NCBI GenBank assembly: GCA_009823505.1
Contig: VZQC01007982.1
Span: forward strand, 4,697,173-4,761,172
DNA: 64,000 nucleotides
Source: Rhizomys pruinosus
Lineage: Eukaryota > Chordata > Mammalia > Rodentia > Spalacidae
Direction: 5' to 3'
Shown here: piece after piece, positions 44,624 to 56,437 of the stretch
Layout of the letters: every line of letters begins with the position of its first letter
Numbering within the stretch: the first letter of the stretch is position 1
Translations under genes and position numbers: made by a program
The notes under the pieces: model-generated
What the model was told of the DNA's origin: nothing
What the model saw: the letters and a program-made list of their open reading frames with translations, nothing else
Database searches by the model: none

Positions 44624-45300
44624 CTGATCCTCACATTACTTTAGTAAAGGTCAGTGCCATCACCCATAGATGCATTGCACAGAAAAGTTAAGCGTCCCAC
44701 CACGAGCAAACAGCAAACTCAGGCTTCATGCCGGGGTTTCCTGCCTGACTTTGAAACTGGGGCACTAATCTTTGCACAAGCATCCCTTGGGGACTAGTTA
44801 AAAATGTGACACTTGGGGAGTCACGCCAGCACCTTTTCCCAGACTCAGTGTGGTCTTTGCCATCCACGTGCTCAGCCCACTGTGCTTATTTCCCCTTTAG
44901 TTACAAATTGCCCAGAAGCCAATCTCTGTGGCTTCATTTTTAAAGGTAACCCTCTGTTGAAACAAGGTCAATCTTGCATCATGGCTTGATAACGTAAACG
45001 CTTTTAATAAGCACTTAATTCACAGCAGCAGTTTATGTCACAGTGAACATCTGCTCAGGGGCTGGGTCTTAAATGCCTGCGTGTCCATGCAGCATCTTTC
45101 CGGCTGTATCTCACGTGTTATGTTCAGTGCTTGCTTCAAACTTAAATTGGGTTGTTCCACTTAAAGCCCTCACTTCTGCTCACTGTGGAGTTTTTGAATT
45201 TTGAAAGCTTTAGGACTTAGAAAGAACTCAGGTGCCTCCCACTCCAGCATGGGCTCTGCTTGTTCACTGTGCGGAACTTCTCTCCCCACCTCCCTACGCA

Positions 45301-45404
45301 TCTTGTCCTCTCTCTTCTCTCTCTCCTCTCCCTTCTCTTCCTCCTCTATCCTCTCTTCCTCCTCCACTCTCCCTTCTTCCCCTCCCTCTCTTCTCTCCAT
45401 CTCA
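45301..45404. repeat. CT-rich tract
   Basis: About 100 bp of tct, ctc and tcc repeats with a few interruptions, 415 bp before the EXOC4 acceptor at 45819 and too far away to be its polypyrimidine tract. Confidence 0.9.
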
Positions 45405-45819
45405 GCTCTGACTTCTCATAGAGACTGAGCCTTCTTCACTTGAGATCATTTGAAGATATTTTCTAGCCACCAGATTAACTTTGTTGCTTTCTGTTTACTA
45501 CAATAAACTGAAAAGCTGGGGCAGAAGCAAGGAAATAGCCCACGAGAGAATGAACTCCAAGTTCTCCCCAGAACTCTTCACTGTATGTCTGTGCCTAGGC
45601 TAGCTCCTGCTGAAAGTATGGTGATCGTGCTAACTTCATTCTTATTCTAAGGACTCCTCCCCTAGCAGATGACTGTTAGCAGTCCTGTGATAACTGTCTC
45701 CCAAAGCTGAGCCTTGGGAAAGAACATGCTGTGAAATAGTGACTATAGCTGTCACTGAGGTATGCTCATCTCAGCCCTTATCAAGCAGTAGTTAAGGTTG
45801 TTTCTGATTTGTGTTTCAG

Positions 45820-45998
45820 GGCTGCCTTTGGCAAGGAGTCTGAAGTTCTAATTGGAAACCTTGGTGACAAACTCATCCCTCCACAAGACATCCTCCGAGA
45901 CGTCAGTGACCTCAAAGCCTTGGCCAACATGCACGAAAGCCTGGAATGGCTGGCGGGTCGAACAAAGTCAGCCTTCTCCAATCTTTCCACATCCCAGA
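45820..45998 (+). CDS. Exoc4: EXOC4 (Sec8) next internal coding exon, 179 bp
   Basis: This exon continues the peptide of the 18488-18643 exon with no gap. Its first base completes the split Arg codon (AG|G), followed by 59 residues beginning '[18 protein letters not shown]' and ending '[10 protein letters not shown]', then one base of the next codon. From memory this is near residues 677-735 of EXOC4, again in the helical rod of the subunit. The acceptor is 'gtgtttcag' ending at 45819 and the donor is a strong 'gtaagt' from 45999. The 5' intron is phase 2 and the 3' intron phase 1, the last base A being expected to form the Met codon that follows this segment in mammalian EXOC4. Skipping this exon would shift the frame. 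The following exon was not found before 64000. Confidence 0.96.
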
Positions 45999-46624
45999 GT
46001 AAGTTCCTAGTAGGGCAATGACTGTGGGGACCAGAAGCCAGCCCAAGTGCTTTCATTTGAAACATCTGTGTGCCTGTCATCAGACAGAGCCTGTCCCCAG
46101 GTTGTCAGATCCATGTGGAGATTCTGTTTATGTTTCATCTCTCTTACTTGGAGATTCTGAAGAACTAATCTGGTTCTCCTGCTTGGGTATGGGAAGCCAA
46201 GAAAGACTCATGCTAACATGGCTTCATATTAAACCCCACAAGACTGGACAACTTAAAGTCTCAAGTACAGAAAACAATTCCTTTTGTTCTCCTTCCAGTA
46301 ATTTCTCCTAGGCAGAAACTCTCAGAACTCAAGGCTGAGTGCACAGATGCATTCTTATTTAACTAAATAAAAGCTTATAAAACGTATCTAAAAAGAAAAT
46401 AATAAAAGTGATTAAGGTATAGAAAATTGTTGTACTTATTATAAGGACAACAATTTATTCAGGAAAAGAGCTAACTGAGGGACAGCAATTAGAGATTTCA
46501 AGGAAACTGACGAATAAGGTACAAAGATATTTTTCTTTATCTATCAAAGACCAACAGTTCTGAGAAAAAGAATTGGAAGATTTAAAGGCCATACTTTATA
46601 ACTATAGAATAAGTACTCCTGATA

Positions 46625-46793
46625 AAGATTTATTTATTTATGTGTATGTGAGTGCCTGTATGTGCATGTGTTCTGCTCACATACACAGTATCTGCAGAAG
46701 CCCTAGCACGGGAGTTGCACATAGCTGTGAACTGCCCTGTGGGTGTGGGACCTAGCACATGTCCTCTGCAAGAGCAGCAGCCATCTCTCCAGC
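46625..46793 (-). mobile_element. B2/B3-type SINE, diverged, minus strand
   Basis: 'tatttatttatgtgtatgtg' tail and 'cctctgcaagagcagcagcc' plus 'atctctccagcc' head end. The middle is badly decayed. Confidence 0.75.
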
Positions 46794-49002
46794 CACCAGT
46801 AAGTGGTTTTTAAAAAGCACTAATTCCAGAGTATAGAGAATATATGATGTAAAGTAGAGATCAGGGGCAACTCATGTGAAATGGGAATAAAGGAGAAAAC
46901 AAGTTTAGATGTGTAAATGGAGAAACAAAAACAGAATAACAAAAATCACAACAGCAGGAATAAGAAAGCAGCAAGGTCATGTCCAAATTTCATATTAGTT
47001 AGCCATAAGATGACTGTTAGGAGAATCTGCTTATGTTTATTGGGACTGTGAACTTTAGAGTAAGTTATTATCACCATCATTTGAGAAATTATTTATTGAG
47101 TAATCTCAATTACAGTCTAGAGATAGAAAAGGAGTGGATGAAATGCGCAGGGAAACTTGTTTCTTGAAATATAGCCCAACCCTGGGGAGTCTCTGAAGGC
47201 TCACTGTCTCTGCCATCTTGTGCTGACCACGTCCTTCTCCCATGGCTGTGTGGAGCAGGGAGAAGAGCCAGGCATGTGCTCCTGGAAATCATGTCATCTG
47301 CTTGAAAACTGTTCTTAAAGTGCTGCTTTTTATTTACACTTTTACTTTTAGACCTCTTAAAATATTTTCTTGAATTATAAAATTATTCATCTTCATTCTC
47401 AGAACTCTGTAAGAATGAAGATGTACATACCTATTAAGGAGAGTTTGGGCACAGCGTTACATTAGAGCAGACTGCATAAAGAGCTATCTGTGAAAGTCCG
47501 CTCCAACTTCATGTGCCTATCATCATACTTCTGTTACGAGCAGTAGCTGAAATTATTCCTTTTTCTCCCAGATCTACTCTGCTGTCCCTCTTACTCTCTA
47601 AAAAAAAAAAAATCTGAATTAATTTTCTCTTCACTAACTGCAAACCTCTCTGAAAAGGAACCAGCTGCCTCTGTTCCTACTTTCCTTGGGCTCCTGTGAA
47701 TGCAGGTATATTTCTCAGTAATGTCTGGAGAGGATTTTCTATTCTTGGTGAGCCATCAGTATCTCGTAGCTCATAATACATTTTTTTTTATTTCAAGTGG
47801 AATAGCATTCCAGTTTTCTAGTCTGTCCCTTCTCAAAGGATTTCAGAAGGCAAGATTTTATAATCTTTAAAGCAACCCACTGAGTGATTCAGACAGGCTA
47901 ACTTGGCATCAATTGTTTTCTAAAGGAGAAAGATGCTCTCTGAGTTACACTCAACTTTGCATTTGCACAATTTAGCTGTTGTGTTCACGTCACTAAGAGT
48001 ACCCAGTAGAGATGTTTAATTCATGTCTTTGATCATCTCTGTTACTCTGATGGGAAGAGCCCGTCTCCCATGCCCCTTAGCACTGTGTCTCATGTGCTCA
48101 GTTCCATTTTATAAGTTGCACCCTCTCAGTGCCTTTCAGGATGGTTATTCCACCCAGTGAGTGATTTAACTGTCTGTCAGTGTGCACTATAATCACTAAT
48201 TCTGGTGTCTACTAAAACGAAGCATCAAGGGAACCTGGTTTACCCTGCTAACAGGCAGCCCAGCTCACCACTTGCCAGTTCTGAATTTCCAGAGAGATGT
48301 CCATTGATGTTTGTCATTTGAACAAAGCAGAGAATTCTCTGTTAATGGGCTACTTTGATTGCTGCATGTCAGCATGACTCTACAACCAGAATAAGGGACA
48401 GCTCATTGTTACTCTTTTGAAAAGTGAACCAAACGATGATAGCAGCTGAAGTATTTCCAAGTCAAAGACTAGACAGCATGAAGAAAACACTGACGTTTTG
48501 CCCAGCACTCAGAGATGCTCAGCAGGATGGGGGATCTGCATAAGATTTTAGGCTTATTTCTTGTTCCACACTCTGATAAATATTTGCTGTGATAAATGGC
48601 ATGTTGCATTCAACTTGTTATAATTGTAATAGACTACAGACAGCTGACAGTCATTTTCATAGTAAGTATCTCTTAAGTGAAACAGCAAAATCATCACTCA
48701 CCTGAAACACTTTTTATGTCCTCCTGAGGAAGGGTGGTGACGGTATGATTGGTAACACATTGTTGAGAAAACCAGAGTGAATGGCATTGCCAAATGTTAT
48801 TTCTCTATTTTAATACTTACCTAAATGTCGCTGTGTCTCCTTTACATACTGAAAGGTCTCCTCACCTCTTCGAGATCCTTACTGCACAAGACATTGCTTT
48901 TACTTTTGTAAAAGCTGTTGTTGATGGTTGCTGATCCATCTCCTGGAGGTGTTCTCCCCTCAACCTTTGCTACACCTGTTCCCCTTAGATCTTTTTCTGT
49001 TG

Positions 49003-49208
49003 AGGGCTGGAGATTCGCTCAGTGGTTAAGAGCACATACTTCTGTTGCAGAAGACCTGCATTCAGTTCCCAGCACACTGTGGGCATCTTACAACTGCCTG
49101 TAACTCTGGCTCCAGGGGGTCTGATATTCTCTTCTGGCCTCTGTGGGTGATTCATCCTTGTGTCTGTCCTCCCACACAGACACAACGCATATAATTAAAG
49201 ATAAAATC
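49003..49208 (+). mobile_element. B3-type SINE
   Basis: 'gggctggagattcgctcagt' head, box B 'cattcagttcccagc' and a tail unlike B2 ('cacacagacacaacgcatat'). Its A-rich end is the insertion site of the next B2. Confidence 0.8.
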
Positions 49209-49212
49209 TTTT

Positions 49213-49427
49213 AAAATTTGTTTATTATTTTTATGTGTATGAGTGTACTGTCTGCATGTATGTTGGTGCACCCGTGTCATGCAATGCCACAAAGGTCAGA
49301 AGAGGGCATCGGATTTCCCTGGAACTGGACTTAAGATGGTCCTTAGCTGCCATGTGGGTACTGGGAATCAAACCTGGTCCTCTGCAAGAGCAGTCGGCGC
49401 TCTTAACTGCTAGGCCATCTCCAGCCC
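49213..49427 (-). mobile_element. B2 SINE nested in the B3 tail
   Basis: Minus-strand B2 bracketed by 'gataaaatctttt' on both sides (49200 and 49429). Confidence 0.94.
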
Positions 49428-49475
49428 CGATAAAATCTTTTTAAAAAAAAAAATGAAAAAAATGTTACATTTAAG

Positions 49476-49478
<3 letters not shown>

Positions 49479-49506
<28 letters not shown>

Positions 49507-49638
49507 ACAGCATCTGTGTGGAAATCAAAGGACAACTGCAGTAGTCAGTTCTCTCCTTCATGTGAGTTCCAGGAATTCAATGCAAATCGTCAGGTTTGGC
49601 AGCAAACCCTTTGACCTACTGAATCAACTTGCTAGCCC
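49479..49638 (-). mobile_element. tRNA-derived rodent SINE with (GT)n tail
   Basis: (GT)14 at 49479-49506 followed by 'caaaggacaactgcagtagt', 'cagttctctccttcatgtga' and a degraded head. Same kind as 228-365. Confidence 0.7.
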
Positions 49639-49825
49639 TTTGTATTGCTTTCAGTCTCAAGTAAGTACTTCCCTAGTAACAACTTTAGAAAACTGTTAGC
49701 CCACAATGGTCTGATCTCATACAGAAAGAGCATTGTTATGTGCACCAGAAACTGTCCCGTCAAGGACATAGGTGGACCAACTTCTGGAGTGGAAGCCTCT
49801 GATTCTCCTTATCTAAATATGTCTT

Positions 49826-49925
49826 TGGCAGAGGCAGGTGGATCTTTGTGAGTTCAAGGCCAGCCTGGTCTACAGAGTGAGTTCCAGGACAGCTGGAACA
49901 GGGAGACCCTGTCTCGAAAAAAGAC

Positions 49926-49956
<31 letters not shown>
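49826..49956 (+). mobile_element. B1 SINE, 5' truncated, with A28 tail
   Basis: Starts inside B1 at 'ggcagaggcaggtggatctt' and ends in about 28 A residues. A long unbroken tail suggests a recent insertion. Confidence 0.93.
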
Positions 49957-49958
<2 letters not shown>

Positions 49959-49979
49959 AAATTTGTTTTGGATTGTTTA

Positions 49980-50185
49980 TTTTTATTTATTTATTTATTT
50001 ATTTTGGTATATGAGTAGTTTGCCTGCATGCATGTGAGGACACTCATGTCTTGCAATGCTCACAGAGGCCAGAAGAGGGCAGTGGATCCCTTGGAACCAT
50101 AATTACAGACTTGGCCTCCGTGTGGGTACTGGGAACTGAACCTGCATCCTCTGCAAGAGCAGCTAATGCCATCTCTCCAGCCCCA
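49980..50185 (-). mobile_element. B2 SINE, older, minus strand
   Basis: (ttta)n tail, 'gaggccagaagagggcagtg' and 'gccatctctccagcccc', with a deletion in the head. Confidence 0.88.
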
Positions 50186-50569
50186 TGTCTTCTTTGTGAC
50201 TCTGTCTATCAACACGAGCTAAGTCTCTGTATCACTCTCTCCTCTAGAAAGCATTTCTGTTCAGGACCTATTTTAGCAGGCATGCTTTCCATGCAAGCAA
50301 GCTGAGCAGGATACGTTTAGCATGGAGTGTTCACAGTCTACATTTCTGCATACTTTTCCCCAGTGATCACAGTGTCACCCTGGGATAATGGTACAAAATA
50401 GTCTCTGTTCTCTATGCTGTGTGCACTTTGTAAAAGTCCTAACAACTGTGAAACTGTTGTGGTTAAGGAAACTTTCAGGGCAAAATATGGCCTATCTGAC
50501 AATTACAAGATTATGCTCTAATTCTAACATTAATGACTTCCCTTGGTATTTTGCCTTTTGTTTTAAGGT

Positions 50570-50760
50570 TATTTTTTATTTGTTTTAATTAAATTTCTAA
50601 TATATATAACAGAAGTATACCTATTTATAGGCACTATAGCAATGTTTTAATATATCCACATATTATTTAATGTTTCAATGAGCTTAAGTCTACCTATCTC
50701 CTCAGTTATCATTTCTTTATTGTTAAAAGAACACTAAAAATAACCTTTCCTCTTTATTCT
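50570..50760 (-). mobile_element. Ancient L1 3' end, minus strand, part 1
   Basis: 'gtctacctatctcctcagtt' and the AT-rich sequence before it resemble the antisense 3' end of an old mammalian L1. The rest appears at 51155-52200 beyond an LTR insertion. Confidence 0.55.
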
Positions 50761-50847
50761 CTCTTATTGAAAATATACACTATCTCATCTATAGTTGCCC
50801 TACTGTGCAAGGCAGGCCATAATGTCATCCTCTCTAACTGTAACTTC

Positions 50848-51154
50848 ATGCCTGTGAAACTTGATCCCCAGCTGGTGACACCGTTTTGGAATCTTAGGAA
50901 ACCTCTAAGAGGGAGAGTCTTGTTGGAGGAGTTGGTTACTCCAGGTGACCATGGAGGCTGATAACCTGGGTCCACTTCCTGCCCTCAGTCTGCCTCCTAA
51001 CTGCACATAAAATACAGCCAGCTGCCTAACACATCTGTCACTGCGACCTCTCCTCCATGATGGGCTGTATCTCCTCAAACACTAAACCAAAATAAATCCT
51101 TCCTTCTTGAAGTTGTTTCGTGTGTATTTTTGTCACGCCCAGAAAACTAACACA
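50848..51154 (+). mobile_element. Diverged LTR, ERVL/MaLR-like
   Basis: 'ttgatccccagctggtgaca', 'gtcttgttggaggagttgg', 'ccaaaataaatccttccttc' (AATAAA) and the end 'aaaactaacaca' follow the layout of rodent MaLR-like LTRs, related to 53365 but older. The left border is uncertain. Confidence 0.65.
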
Positions 51155-52200
51155 TTGCCCACTAATCAGCTTCTCCCACCAGGCTCTTCCTCACTAGTTT
51201 AGACATTTGCTGCTAAAGTTACCATTCTACTTTAAACTTCCATGACACCAACCTTTGTAGATTCTAGATGAATGAGACATATTGTATTTGTCTTTCTGTG
51301 CCTGGCTTATTTCATTTGTGTAATGATCTCCAGCTACATCCACGTCATTGCAAATGACGAGAATTTATTCTTTATTTTAATGGCTAAAAAGTAATTCATT
51401 GGTATGGCATATAATATATATAATTGTCTTTATCATTCATAAATTGGTGAATAATTAGGTTGTTTCTGTGCATAGTTCTCCACTGAACATGGGCCTGCAA
51501 AGGTCTCTAACCTACTAATTTTATTTCCTCTGGATATGTGCCCAGGAGTATGATTGCCAAACCATATTATACTTCCATTTTTACTATCTTGGTGTTTCTC
51601 ATTTGCGTTCCTTTGATGATGCTGATTTTCTATTTAGGTATGCTGTACATTTTAGTTTTTTCTATTGAATTTTTGAGTGCCATGTATCCTATGTATTAAC
51701 CTCTTCTTAGATGTATAGTTTACAAATACTTTCTCTCATTTCACAGGTTGTCTCTTAACTCTATTATTTGCTTTGCAGAAACTTTTTTTTTGAGGTAGGG
51801 TCTCCCTATAGCTCCAGCTGTCCTGGAACTTGCTATGTAGACCAGGCTGGCCTTGAACTCACAAAGATCCACCTGCCTCTGCCTCCCAAGTGCTAAGATT
51901 AAAGGTGTGTGCCACCACGCCCAGCTGCAGAAACTTTTTAGTTTAATTTTAATGCAATCTCGTTTACCTTTGTGTGCCTTGATTTCCTGTGCTCTTTGTC
52001 ATATCCAAAAAGTTTTCATCTGTCCTGATGTCCTAAAACGTTTCCTCTATGTTTTTTCTTCTTATAGTTGCACATCTATCTTCCTTTTAATTAAGTCTTT
52101 AGTCTCTTTAGAGTTTGTGAGAGAGATGAGTTTAGTTTCATTCTTCTGCATTTAGATATTTAATTTTCCCAGCACCATTTGTTGAAAATGCTGTTCTTTC
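51155..52200 (-). mobile_element. Ancient L1 ORF2 end, minus strand, part 2
   Basis: 'tgatctccagctacatccac', 'tgtgcccaggagtatgattg' and 'ctttctctcatttcacaggt' are classic antisense L1 ORF2/3' blocks. It is interrupted by a B1 at 51788-51926. Confidence 0.85.
51788..51926 (-). mobile_element. B1 SINE nested in L1
   Basis: Minus-strand B1 with 'gcagaaacttttt' on both sides (51776 and 51928). Confidence 0.95.
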
Positions 52201-52587
52201 CCCAGTGTTCTTTAGGAACTTTGTTGAAAATCAGTTGACTGTAAATGCATGAGGTTACTACTAGACTCCATCTAAGGATGTGTTTTGTTTTGTTTTTAAC
52301 AAAATTTAAAAAAGTAGAATGCATGGAGCTGGAAGGAGGGTCAAGGGCTTCTTCTGCCTGCATTGCTTTCTCTTGGAAGCCCTGCATTCTATCTTGGATT
52401 TGTAAAAATCTCTAAGTTTAAGTTCTACAGCTTCCTCAGTTATATACTGTATTGTGCTACGTAAGTACGTGGCTATTTAAGAGGCCATGTTTTCCTGTTG
52501 ACGTCATGCATCTTAGCCCACTGTTCCTTTTTTATGCTCTATTCAAAAATTAAATATTCAATATTTTCTCTTTAAAATGTATCCAAA

Positions 52588-52830
52588 GGGCTGGGAACAT
52601 AGCTCAGTTGGTAGAAGGTTTGCCTAGCACACACAAAATCCTGCTTCCAACCCCATCACTTCATACACCAGGGTTGGTGGCTCCTACCTATCTGTAATCA
52701 TAGAAAATCAGGAAGTGCAGGTGGGAGGATCGGAAGTTCAAGGTTATTTTCAACTATACAGTGAGTCTGGGACAAGGCGGGCCACATGAAACCCTGTCTT
52801 GAGTGAATAAATTAATTAATTTAAAATAAA
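52588..52830 (+). mobile_element. ID-B1 composite SINE (B4 group)
   Basis: ID head 'acatagctcagttggtagaa', then B1-like 'aggtgggaggatcggaagtt' and 'aaaccctgtcttgagtga' with a taaat tail. Confidence 0.8.
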
Positions 52831-53364
52831 TTTAACGGAAAAACAGTTCCTGGACCCTATATCTACCCATTTGTGGATCTTAAAGACTTTGGGCTTAAAG
52901 ATTCCAGTGTCTGAGTGAAAGGCACCCAAATCTAATAGGATTGGGAACCCAAGTGGAAACCTGGGTTAGAATCAAAATCTACACACTCCAGCACTGCAGT
53001 TCAGCTATAAGCTTTTGTGAATGTGTGCATGCATGTATGTAAGTATATCTGTGTGTGTAGTGCCTGGTACAATACTAAGAATGCAGTTTTTCTTTACTTC
53101 TTTCTTAAAGTATAATTATTGTTAAGAATCTTAGAAGTCCTAGTAGACTTCAATTATTTTGTATTTGAGGAGAATTGAAGACAAATGGTCTCACTACATA
53201 TCTGTGCTGAGCTCAGACAAAAGCAAGTCATCAAATTCTTGGTATAAGGCCTTTCTAATACATTAGAGCCACTTAACCAGTGCCTGTCCTACCATATTCC
53301 TAAAAACCATTCCAAGAGGATGGTTATAGTTTATTTCAATCAAATACTGTAATGCCTATATTAT

Positions 53365-53725
53365 TGTATTAGTCACTTTTCTGTTGCTGTGATAAATCCA
53401 CCATGACCGAGGGAACTTATAAAAGGAAGAGTTTATTTGAGCTTACGATTGACGGTTCCAGGGAATCAGAGTCCATTGTGGCGGGAAGCATGGTGGCCAG
53501 GGCTGGAGCAGCAAGCCGAGGGTCACATCTCACAATGAGCACAGGAAGCAGAGAGAGAGACTGGAGACCACAAGGCTTGTTAAACTCACTAAGCCCGCCC
53601 CCAGTAACATACTTCCTCCAGCATGGCCACACCTTCTAAGACCTCCAAGAGCAGTGCCACCAACTGGAGACAAAATGTCTGAATACTTAAAGCCTATGGG
53701 GGACACTCTCATTCAAACCACCACA
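53365..53725 (-). mobile_element. 3' LTR of MaLR-like element, 361 bp
   Basis: On the minus strand it starts TGTGGTTTGAATGAGAG and ends CTAATACA, with AATAAA in 'agctcaaataaactcttcc'. Its twin is at 55456-55818 in the same orientation. A purine-rich stretch 'gggagtggaa' lies just before it, as expected for a polypurine tract. Confidence 0.92.
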
Positions 53726-54542
53726 TTCCACTCCCTGGCCCCCATAGGCTCCTGACCATATCAAATGCAAAATGCATTTAGTCCAACCTTAAAAGTCCCC
53801 ATAGTCTTTACCAGTCTCAATTCTATTCAAAAGTCTATAGTCCAAAATCACTTCTGAGACACAGGCCAATCTCTTAACTGTAAGCTCCTGTAAAATCAAA
53901 AGGCAAATTACATAGTCCCAACATACAGTGGAACTGAATGCACATTTCCCTTCCAAAAGGGAGGAATAGAGGCATAGTGAGGAAATACTGGACCAAAATA
54001 AGACCAAAAACCAGCAGGGCAAACACCAAGTCCAGTAGCTTCATGTGCAACTTCTGGGACTTGACTTCCAAAGGGCTTAGATGGCTCAGCTCTTCCAGCT
54101 TTGCTTGCAACATACATCTCTTTCTTAGGCTGGTACCACTCCCTGTATGCAGCTCTCCTTGGCAAATATCTCACAGCTCTGGCATCTCGAATGTCTTCAT
54201 GAGATCTCCACTCCACTCCAGGCCTCACATTCACAGCTTCACCCAATGGCCTATCAGGGCTTTCTTTATGCCCCTGCTGCACTCTGCCTGGCCTCTGTGG
54301 CTCTCTGGAACCACGGAGGAATAACTGATAACCCCTTTACCCTTGAAAACTTCATGCCTTTAAAGCCAGCACCACGTGAATGAAACTGCCGAGTTTGGCT
54401 GCAAGTTTGGGATGGACCCTGGCCTATTTCAACCACTTCTGCAATTTCTCTGCCCTGGACTTGTTGGAGCAGAAAATCCTTTCAGTATTTTCCTTTCAAA
54501 AGTTGGAGGATTAGCTGGGTGTGGTCTTGCCCTGAAGGTACT

Positions 54543-54712
54543 GTTTCTGTTTACTTGTAAATCTCAAGGCCCCTCCTTAATCACTTTAATCTCACTTTTT
54601 CCATTGTTTACTTGTAAATAGCTAGGCCTCTCCTTAATCACTTTAATCTCACTTTTTCCATTGTTTACTTGTAAATAGCTAGGCCTCCTCCTTAATCACT
54701 TTAATCTCCTTA
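54543..54712. repeat. 57-bp tandem repeat, 3 copies, inside the MaLR-like element
   Basis: 'gtttacttgtaaat' starts at 54549, 54606 and 54663, each followed by 'ccttaatcactttaatctc'. Confidence 0.95.
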
Positions 54713-54726
54713 TCAAAAGGAACCTT

Positions 54727-54966
54727 GGGGCTGGAGCGATGGCCTAGCGGTTAAGAGCGCCGACCGCTCTTGCAGAGGACCCGGGTTCGATCCCCAGCAC
54801 CCACATGGCGGCCGAGAGCCGTCTGAAACTCCAATTCCAGGAGAACTCCAGTTCCAGGGGAGTCCGACGCCCTCTTCTGACCTCCGCGGCATTGCACGTC
54901 ACGGGTGCACAGACTTGCATGCACACAATACATTCATACACGTATGGAAATAAAAAAAAAAAATTT
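54727..54966 (+). mobile_element. B2 SINE, young subfamily, inside the MaLR-like element
   Basis: Near-consensus, internal duplication present, intact boxes, bracketed by 'aaaaggaacct' (54715 and 54967). Confidence 0.96.
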
Positions 54967-55455
54967 AAAAGGAACCTCTCCTTCACATGCCTTGGCCCCA
55001 CCTTTAATCTTCCTATTGCAATTTTCAGATCCAAACTGTACATTCTGCATTTCTTTCTGCCCCATCTGCTTCTTCTTCACTGTAGATCTGTACAATATTC
55101 AACATTAATAGCCACACCACCATTTCTACATTAGGCTGTCTTGAAATATCCTCCCAAAGACATTAGTCATTGCTTTTCATTTGCACCAGGCAACAGCTTT
55201 GGGCTGGGGGAAACTATGCCAGACTCTTTATCAAATATCCCAGTTTGCTGCCTAAGTCTTTATTTTCCTCTGGAACTACTTTTTTGCAGCAATGCTTTCT
55301 TCCAGGCTTCTACTAGAATGTCTGTTTCTGTTAAGGTCTCTTACAGTAGTCAACAGCTTTTCTAGCCCAAAGTTCCAAAGTCTTCCACATTTCTCCAAAC
55401 ATCCACATGGTCAGGTTCTTCACAGCCAACAGCCCACTCTCTGGTACCAAATAAC

Positions 55456-55818
55456 TGTATTAGTCACTTTTCTGTTGCTGTGATAAATCCACCATGAGCA
55501 AGGGAACTTATAAAAGGAAGAGTTTATTTGAACTTACGATTGACGGTTCCAAGGAATCAGAGTCCATTCTGGCGGGAAGCATGGTGGCCGGGGCTGGAGC
55601 AGCAAGCTGAGGGTCACATCTCATAATGAGCACAGGAAGTAGAGAGAGAGAGAGACTGGAGACCGCAAAGCTTGTTAAACTCACTAAGCCCACCCCCAAT
55701 AACGTGCTTCCTCCAGCATGGCCACACCTTCTAAGACCTCCAAGAGCAGTGCTACCAACTGGAGACAAAATGTCTGAATACTTAAAGCCTATGGGGGAAC
55801 ACTCTCATTCAAACCACA
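55456..55818 (-). mobile_element. 5' LTR of MaLR-like element, 363 bp
   Basis: Closely matches the 53365 LTR over its full length with scattered substitutions and a longer GA run near 55643. The divergence could date the insertion. Confidence 0.92.
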
Positions 55819-55904
55819 ACTGTGCTTGTGATTATTTTGATAACTGTTTTTAGGCCTTTAGTACATGAAATTATTGTGTATATCTCTTTTGAATTTAATC
55901 TTTT

Positions 55905-56062
55905 ATTTATTTATTTTTTTGTCTTTTTGAAGCAGAGTCTCCCTTTAGTCCCAGCTAGCCTGGAGCTCCCTCTGTAGACCAGGCTGGCCTTGAACTCACA
56001 GAGATACACCGGCCTCTGCCTCCTGAGTGCTGGGATTAAAGGCATGCGCCACCATGCCCAGC
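55905..56062 (-). mobile_element. B1 SINE, minus strand
   Basis: Full B1 with 'gaatttaatctt' and 'gaatttcatctt' on its flanks. Confidence 0.94.
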
Positions 56063-56437
56063 TGAATTTCATCTTAATTGTAGAAAAACATTAATGTTTC
56101 ACCCTTTAGTTTGTGTTAAACTATACTCTACATTAAAAACTCTATCTTGTTGTAGTATGTAATATAGTCTAGATATTGCTCTATCCCACACAGCAGCCAC
56201 TAATGGGTATTTAAATTAAGTTAAAATTTCATTTCCTGCTTCTAGACACTTTCAAACTTTCAATGACTCCTTTTTCAATATTAGCACACATATAGAATAT
56301 CATCTTCATGTTTTATTGGGCACCGCTGTGGTTGCTTACCTTATCCATTGATAAAACTTTAAAACAGTGCCAGCCCAGACTCTCTGTCCTTGCTGCATAT
56401 CCTGTTGTCCAAGTAGTTGCATCAAAATGTGGGTAAC

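Larger units (their letters stand above)
18644..45819 (+). other. Exoc4: Complete EXOC4 intron, 27,176 bp, phase 2
   Basis: It starts with donor gtaaaag and ends with acceptor gtgtttcag. Besides the repeats listed separately, I see no gene or recognisable repeat in 18650-19350, 20140-20510, 23800-25085, 25300-26590, 28020-28280, 28470-29590, 30240-30740, 30965-31600, 31790-32570, 33065-33785, 34390-34970, 36800-37150, 37870-38730, 40750-41250, 41740-42415, 42670-43865 and 44640-45295. Some of these probably hide decayed elements that only a profile search would show. Confidence 0.92.
53726..55455 (-). mobile_element. Internal region of MaLR-like element, 1.73 kb, non-coding
   Basis: Next to the 5' LTR (high-coordinate side) is 'tggtaccagagagtggg', a leucine-tRNA-like primer-binding site. 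There is no gag, pol or env domain. The short frames, including one of 124 codons on the minus strand (54282-53908), match no known protein. Size and lack of coding fit the non-autonomous MaLR type. A 57-bp tandem repeat (54543-54712) and a young B2 (54727-54966) lie inside. Confidence 0.85.

Noticed and set aside
45170..45428. Glu/Arg-rich minus-strand and Ser-rich plus-strand frames
   Set aside because: Both are translations of the CT-rich simple tract just upstream of the second EXOC4 exon.
53908..54324. Open frames of 124-128 codons between the two LTRs
   Set aside because: No retroviral domain or motif is visible, and interiors of MaLR-type elements commonly contain such non-functional frames.
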